From: Isoetes taiwanensis
Lineage: Eukaryota; Streptophyta; Lycopodiopsida; Isoetales; Isoetaceae
Length of the DNA stretch: 64,000 nt
Assembly: GCA_021234155.1 (NCBI GenBank)
Contig: JAJEKV010000093.1
Coordinates: 3,098,398-3,162,397 of the forward strand
Direction of reading: 5' to 3'
This document shows positions 60,464 to 64,000 of the stretch, piece after piece; position 1 is the stretch's first letter; every line of letters starts with the position of its first letter. Position numbers and translations under genes: made by a program. The notes below the pieces were generated by a model. That model saw only the letters and a list, made by a program, of their open reading frames with translations. It searched no databases and was not told the DNA's origin.

Positions 60464-63400
60464 ATGGCTGCAACACTAATCGAAACTCACCGCCTCATTG
60501 AGCGGTTTGATGGATCCGTTTTCATAATTGGAAACCAAGATGAAAATGCCACCGCTAGAGAAGGATCTTTTGAAACTTGTAGATGGAACCGATCATAAAC
60601 CAACAAACCTTTAAGAAAAATCAAAATGGGAAATTAAAGATGGTAGAGCATTGGCACGCCATCATCCTAAACCTTAAGGACAAAAAGCAGTTACACATGT
60701 AAGCAATGCTAAAACGCCCAAGGATGCCCGATTCACTTGTTTGGATTTATGAGCCTCAAGATGTTTGTACTAAACTATTCTTGAGAAGAAAATTCTATAA
60801 AGATCTACAAATGACAGAAAAATCAGCCAATGGCTGAGTATATCAATTCCTTCAAATTATTACTTGAGCAACTAGCAAAGCAATGGATCACCTATTGAAG
60901 AATCCGATGCGCTTATGGCCTTATTAGGGAGTCTACCTCCCTCTTATGAGAACTTTGTTCGCCCCATAGGAGCACAAATCATGGGAACTGCTCAACCTCG
61001 ATCATCCACTCAACATATTCTAAAGTTACAACCTACAATATCAATGTTGTTACAAGAGGAGACCGTAAGAAAATCAATGAACTCTCCCAATGAAGAGGTT
61101 GTGGCTCGTTTCAATAATAGACGGCCCAATTATGGACGCAAGTTCAAAAAATAATAAATTCAATGCATCATCAACTAAAGAAGATTCCTTCAATAATGGT
61201 ACTAATTATGGTGGCAAGCCTCGCTAACCGCAAAACCAAGAAAAGTGCACTTATTGCAACAAAGATGGTCATACTTATCCATTCTCGTCGAAAACGCAAG
61301 TATGATGAAAGGAAAAGAAACCTGAAGCCAACATTATTATAAGCGACAAACAACACAAAAGTTGTGTCTTACTCAATACCAAGCTCTTAATTCTTCTTAT
61401 GATAAAAATGGTTGGTCGCTTGATTCTTGCTTTTGCTCACATATGACCCAACCGTAGAATATTTTACCACTTATCATACAATACCACCGGACAAACAAAT
61501 TTTTTGGGTGATGATAGTGCACTCAATGTAGCTGGTCAAGGCATTGTCACCGCATAATTGCTCAATCGGAGAACGCAAGGCCATCCATGATGTCTTGCAT
61601 GTCCCTCGCTTAACTAAAAACTTGCTCTCGCTAGCAAGATATTTGATGCTGGTTTCAAAGTATATTTTGCTCCCTAATCATGCCAACTTGTAGATCCAAA
61701 TGATCACAAAGTTGCTGATGGCGCATTTAGATGGTAGTCTTTATAGACTTGATACAAATGGACCGAAGACCTCAAGTGGCTTATACAGCCAATACCAAGC
61801 GAGTTGAAACACCGAAGGGTATCTACGCTTTGGACATGTCGGCAAGCATGTACTCCAGAAATCAAGGCACAACAAATGGTCCCAATCAATGACATAGATT
61901 GCAATATGATGCCCATATGTGAAGGTCGCTGTCTCGCAAGCAACATCGCCTTCCTTTTCCAAAAGCAAGTGATACTGCCTCCCATCAAGTCTTGGAATTA
62001 ATTCACACCGATATTGAGTTTCCCGACTATTCGACAATGGAGCTAAGTATTTCATCACTTTCATTGACGATTTCTCACGATTTACCTTTGTGTATTTCCT
62101 CAAGAAGAAATCAAGAGCTTGAAGCATTTCAAAGAAGATAAAGTATATGTTGAGAATCAAACATCTCGCACCATTCAAAAATCTTAGATCCGATAATGGA
62201 GGCTAATATACTTCTCAACGCTTCAATAACTATTGTGCTGCACATGGGATTGGAAGACGCTTAATCGCACCACATACCCAGAAAGGTAATGGTGTTGGAG
62301 CGCAAGAATCGGACCTTAGCAGAAAGTACAAGAAGTATGCTCAAAATTAGTGGCTCGCCTAATTCTTTTTGGCTGAAGCACTTGCTACAAAGAACAGATA
62401 TTCAGAATCGCCTTCCTATACAAAATTTTACACATGGCCAATCTCCATATGAAGTATGGTACAACAAAACCCAATTTATCTCATTTACGATCTTTGGTTG
62501 TACAGGCTATGTTCATGTTCCAAAGGCTCAACGCAAGAAATGGGATGATAAAAGCACTAAATGCATATTTGTCTGGTTAGCCTAATCGCTAAAAGCCTAT
62601 CGCCTTTATCATCCCGAGCTAAAGAAGGTGATTATTTCCCGAGATGTACTTTTGATGAAGCCACATTTCCAGCATTAAGTATACCAAACGCCAATCATCA
62701 AACTCTTTGGGAGATTAAGTATCCTCCAGCCACGATCAAGAAGATACTCAAGACGAGCCCTCTACCTCAACTCCGCTCTTTGAACCTATATCTCCTACAC
62801 CCACTAATGAGGAGATTCTAGAAGACCCTCTTTATCAAAGAACTCCCCGATAGTCCCGAGCATCCATTGTCTCAAGACTCAAGAGGAAGACGCCAAGAAT
62901 CTGATCCAGCTTCTTCCAATAGTTTCCCAAAGCACCAAATGCTTTGGACGTAGTTTTACTCCCTCCCTCAAGACTTTGGAAACCACCATGAAGTCTATGC
63001 AAAAGTATTTCGCCATGTCGGTACTTGCTGAACCCCTAACAGCTAAAGATGCATTACAAGGTGGTGAAGCAACACTTTGGCGCGCTGCTATGGACTCTGA
63101 ATATAATTCTCTCATGCAAAATCAGACTTGGTCCTTACATAAATTTCCTCCAAAGCCGCAAGGCCATTGGTTGCAAGTGGATTTTCAAGCTAGTTAAAAG
63201 CCGATGGCTCTATTGACCGCTACAAAGCTTCGACTAGTAGCCAAAGGCTACTCACAAATAGAAGGCATTGATTATACGTATACCTTTAGTCCAGCTTGTA
63301 AAAATGACTTCTATTCGAAGTTTTGCTAACACTTGCTGCAGCTTATCGATATGCATGTCCATCAAATGGACGCCAAAACCGCCTTTTCTTCATGGACAAT

Positions 63401-64000
63401 TAGAAGAAGATATTTATATGCGCCAACCTGAGGGTTATATTCAACCAGTGGCAAGAACAACTAGTTTGTAAGTCGCACAAGTCCTTGTATGGCCTCAAAC
63501 AATCTCCTCGAGTATGGTATCAACACATTGATGCATTTTTCAAATCAAATGGTTATGTATCCGAGGAGCCGATTCCAATATTTATGTCAAAAGTCGACAA
63601 CATTCTTTTGTCTTTATCGCATTATATGTTGACGATGCTATCATAGTAAGTCATGATCTTGCCTTTACTTCAAGAATGCAAGTCTCAATTGGTCAGCCGA
63701 TATCATATGACAGATCATGGTGAGATCTCTTAATCGCTTGGGTCTTCAAGTAATTAGAGATCGGCCCGCCAAGACCATACACTTGAGTCAACGTAAATAT
63801 ATTGAAGACATTCTCAAGAAGTTTGACATGACTAATTGCAAGCCCATAAGCACTCCTTTGACATCAATGTTCATTTGTCCACGATCAAAGTCCCTCAAAC
63901 TCCGTGAGGAAAAGGCTGCAATGTCCCGAAGTTCCTTATCGAGTGCTATTGGTAGCCTCATGTATGTCGCCATTTGTACCCGATATATCTCATGCAAGAG
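60464..64000 (+). pseudogene. Ty1/copia gag-pol, frame-broken, running past the window edge
   Basis: It starts MAATLIETHRLIERF at 60,464. Gag: ALLGSLPPSYENFV (60,915 on), as in UBN2-type Gag, then a zinc knuckle CTYCNKDGHTYPF at 61,246-61,287 whose last Cys is replaced by Ser. Protease: WSLDSC.CSHMT from 61,413, where relatives have D-S-G. Integrase: HTDIEFPDYST and, in 62,289-62,585, RTLAESTRSMLK, SFWLKHLLQR and SPYEVWYNKT, followed by the FGCTGYVHVP segment. Reverse transcriptase: WRAAMDSEYNSLMQNQTW, DAKTAFLHGQLEEDIYM, KSLYGLKQSPRVWYQ, and LYVDD at 63,622-63,636. RNase H would follow outside the window. Stops and frame changes every 100-400 bases and altered catalytic motifs show an old, inactive copy. 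The domain order PR-IN-RT identifies copia rather than gypsy. Confidence 0.9.

Noticed and set aside
1-64000. tRNA, rRNA or organelle-derived insertions
   Set aside because: I looked for conserved tRNA arms and for plastid or rRNA signatures by eye and saw none; a covariance-model scan would be needed to exclude short ones.

Overview
The window reads as nuclear DNA of a land plant, most likely a seed plant, from a long-read assembly. Evidence: two intron-rich genes with GT-AG introns and plant-type proteins (an FAD synthase-like protein and a GH27 alpha-galactosidase), two plant L1-type LINEs, a Ty1/copia element, and AT-rich spacers full of small repeats.

The dominant feature is hidden. Bases 1 to about 23,620 are not a gene region and not bacterial DNA, although they look foreign, richer in G+C, with no long ORF. 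They are a badly degraded reverse complement of about 23,630-56,530. I found eight collinear anchors by eye, for example 71-95 against 56,417-56,441, 6,668-6,688 against 46,959-46,980, 14,310-14,420 against 35,930-36,045, and 23,533-23,548 against 23,701-23,716. The left arm is about 23.6 kb and the right about 32.9 kb, so roughly 28% of the bases are lost on balance, spread through genes, LINEs and spacers alike. This is best explained as an unpolished fold-back (template-complement) long read at a contig end rather than as biology. No ORF in 1-23,620 should be annotated as a gene.

Layout of the trustworthy part (23.63-64 kb): a decayed transposase-like coding region on the minus strand (24.15-26.0); spacer; an FAD synthase-like gene on plus (31,848-36,818) with a 236-bp tandem duplication inside it; spacer with small repeats; an alpha-galactosidase gene on minus (40,677-43,249); a duplicated roughly 1-kb segment (45.05-46.09 and 48.60-49.47), whose first copy is split by a 5'-truncated minus-strand LINE with an 8-bp target-site duplication (46,093-48,264); a 6.1-kb plus-strand LINE with ORF1, ORF2 and poly(A) (50,990-57,104), apparently inserted into the flanking repeat of an older insertion (50,144-50,979); spacer with a 157-bp tandem duplication; and the 5' part of a decayed copia element (LTR end, primer-binding site, gag, protease, integrase, reverse transcriptase) running off the right edge.

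The two host genes are unrelated in function (flavin cofactor synthesis versus cleavage of terminal alpha-galactosyl residues) and point towards each other. Several frame breaks in their exons are single-base homopolymer length changes inside otherwise conserved motifs. This suggests residual consensus errors in the right arm too, rather than pseudogenes.
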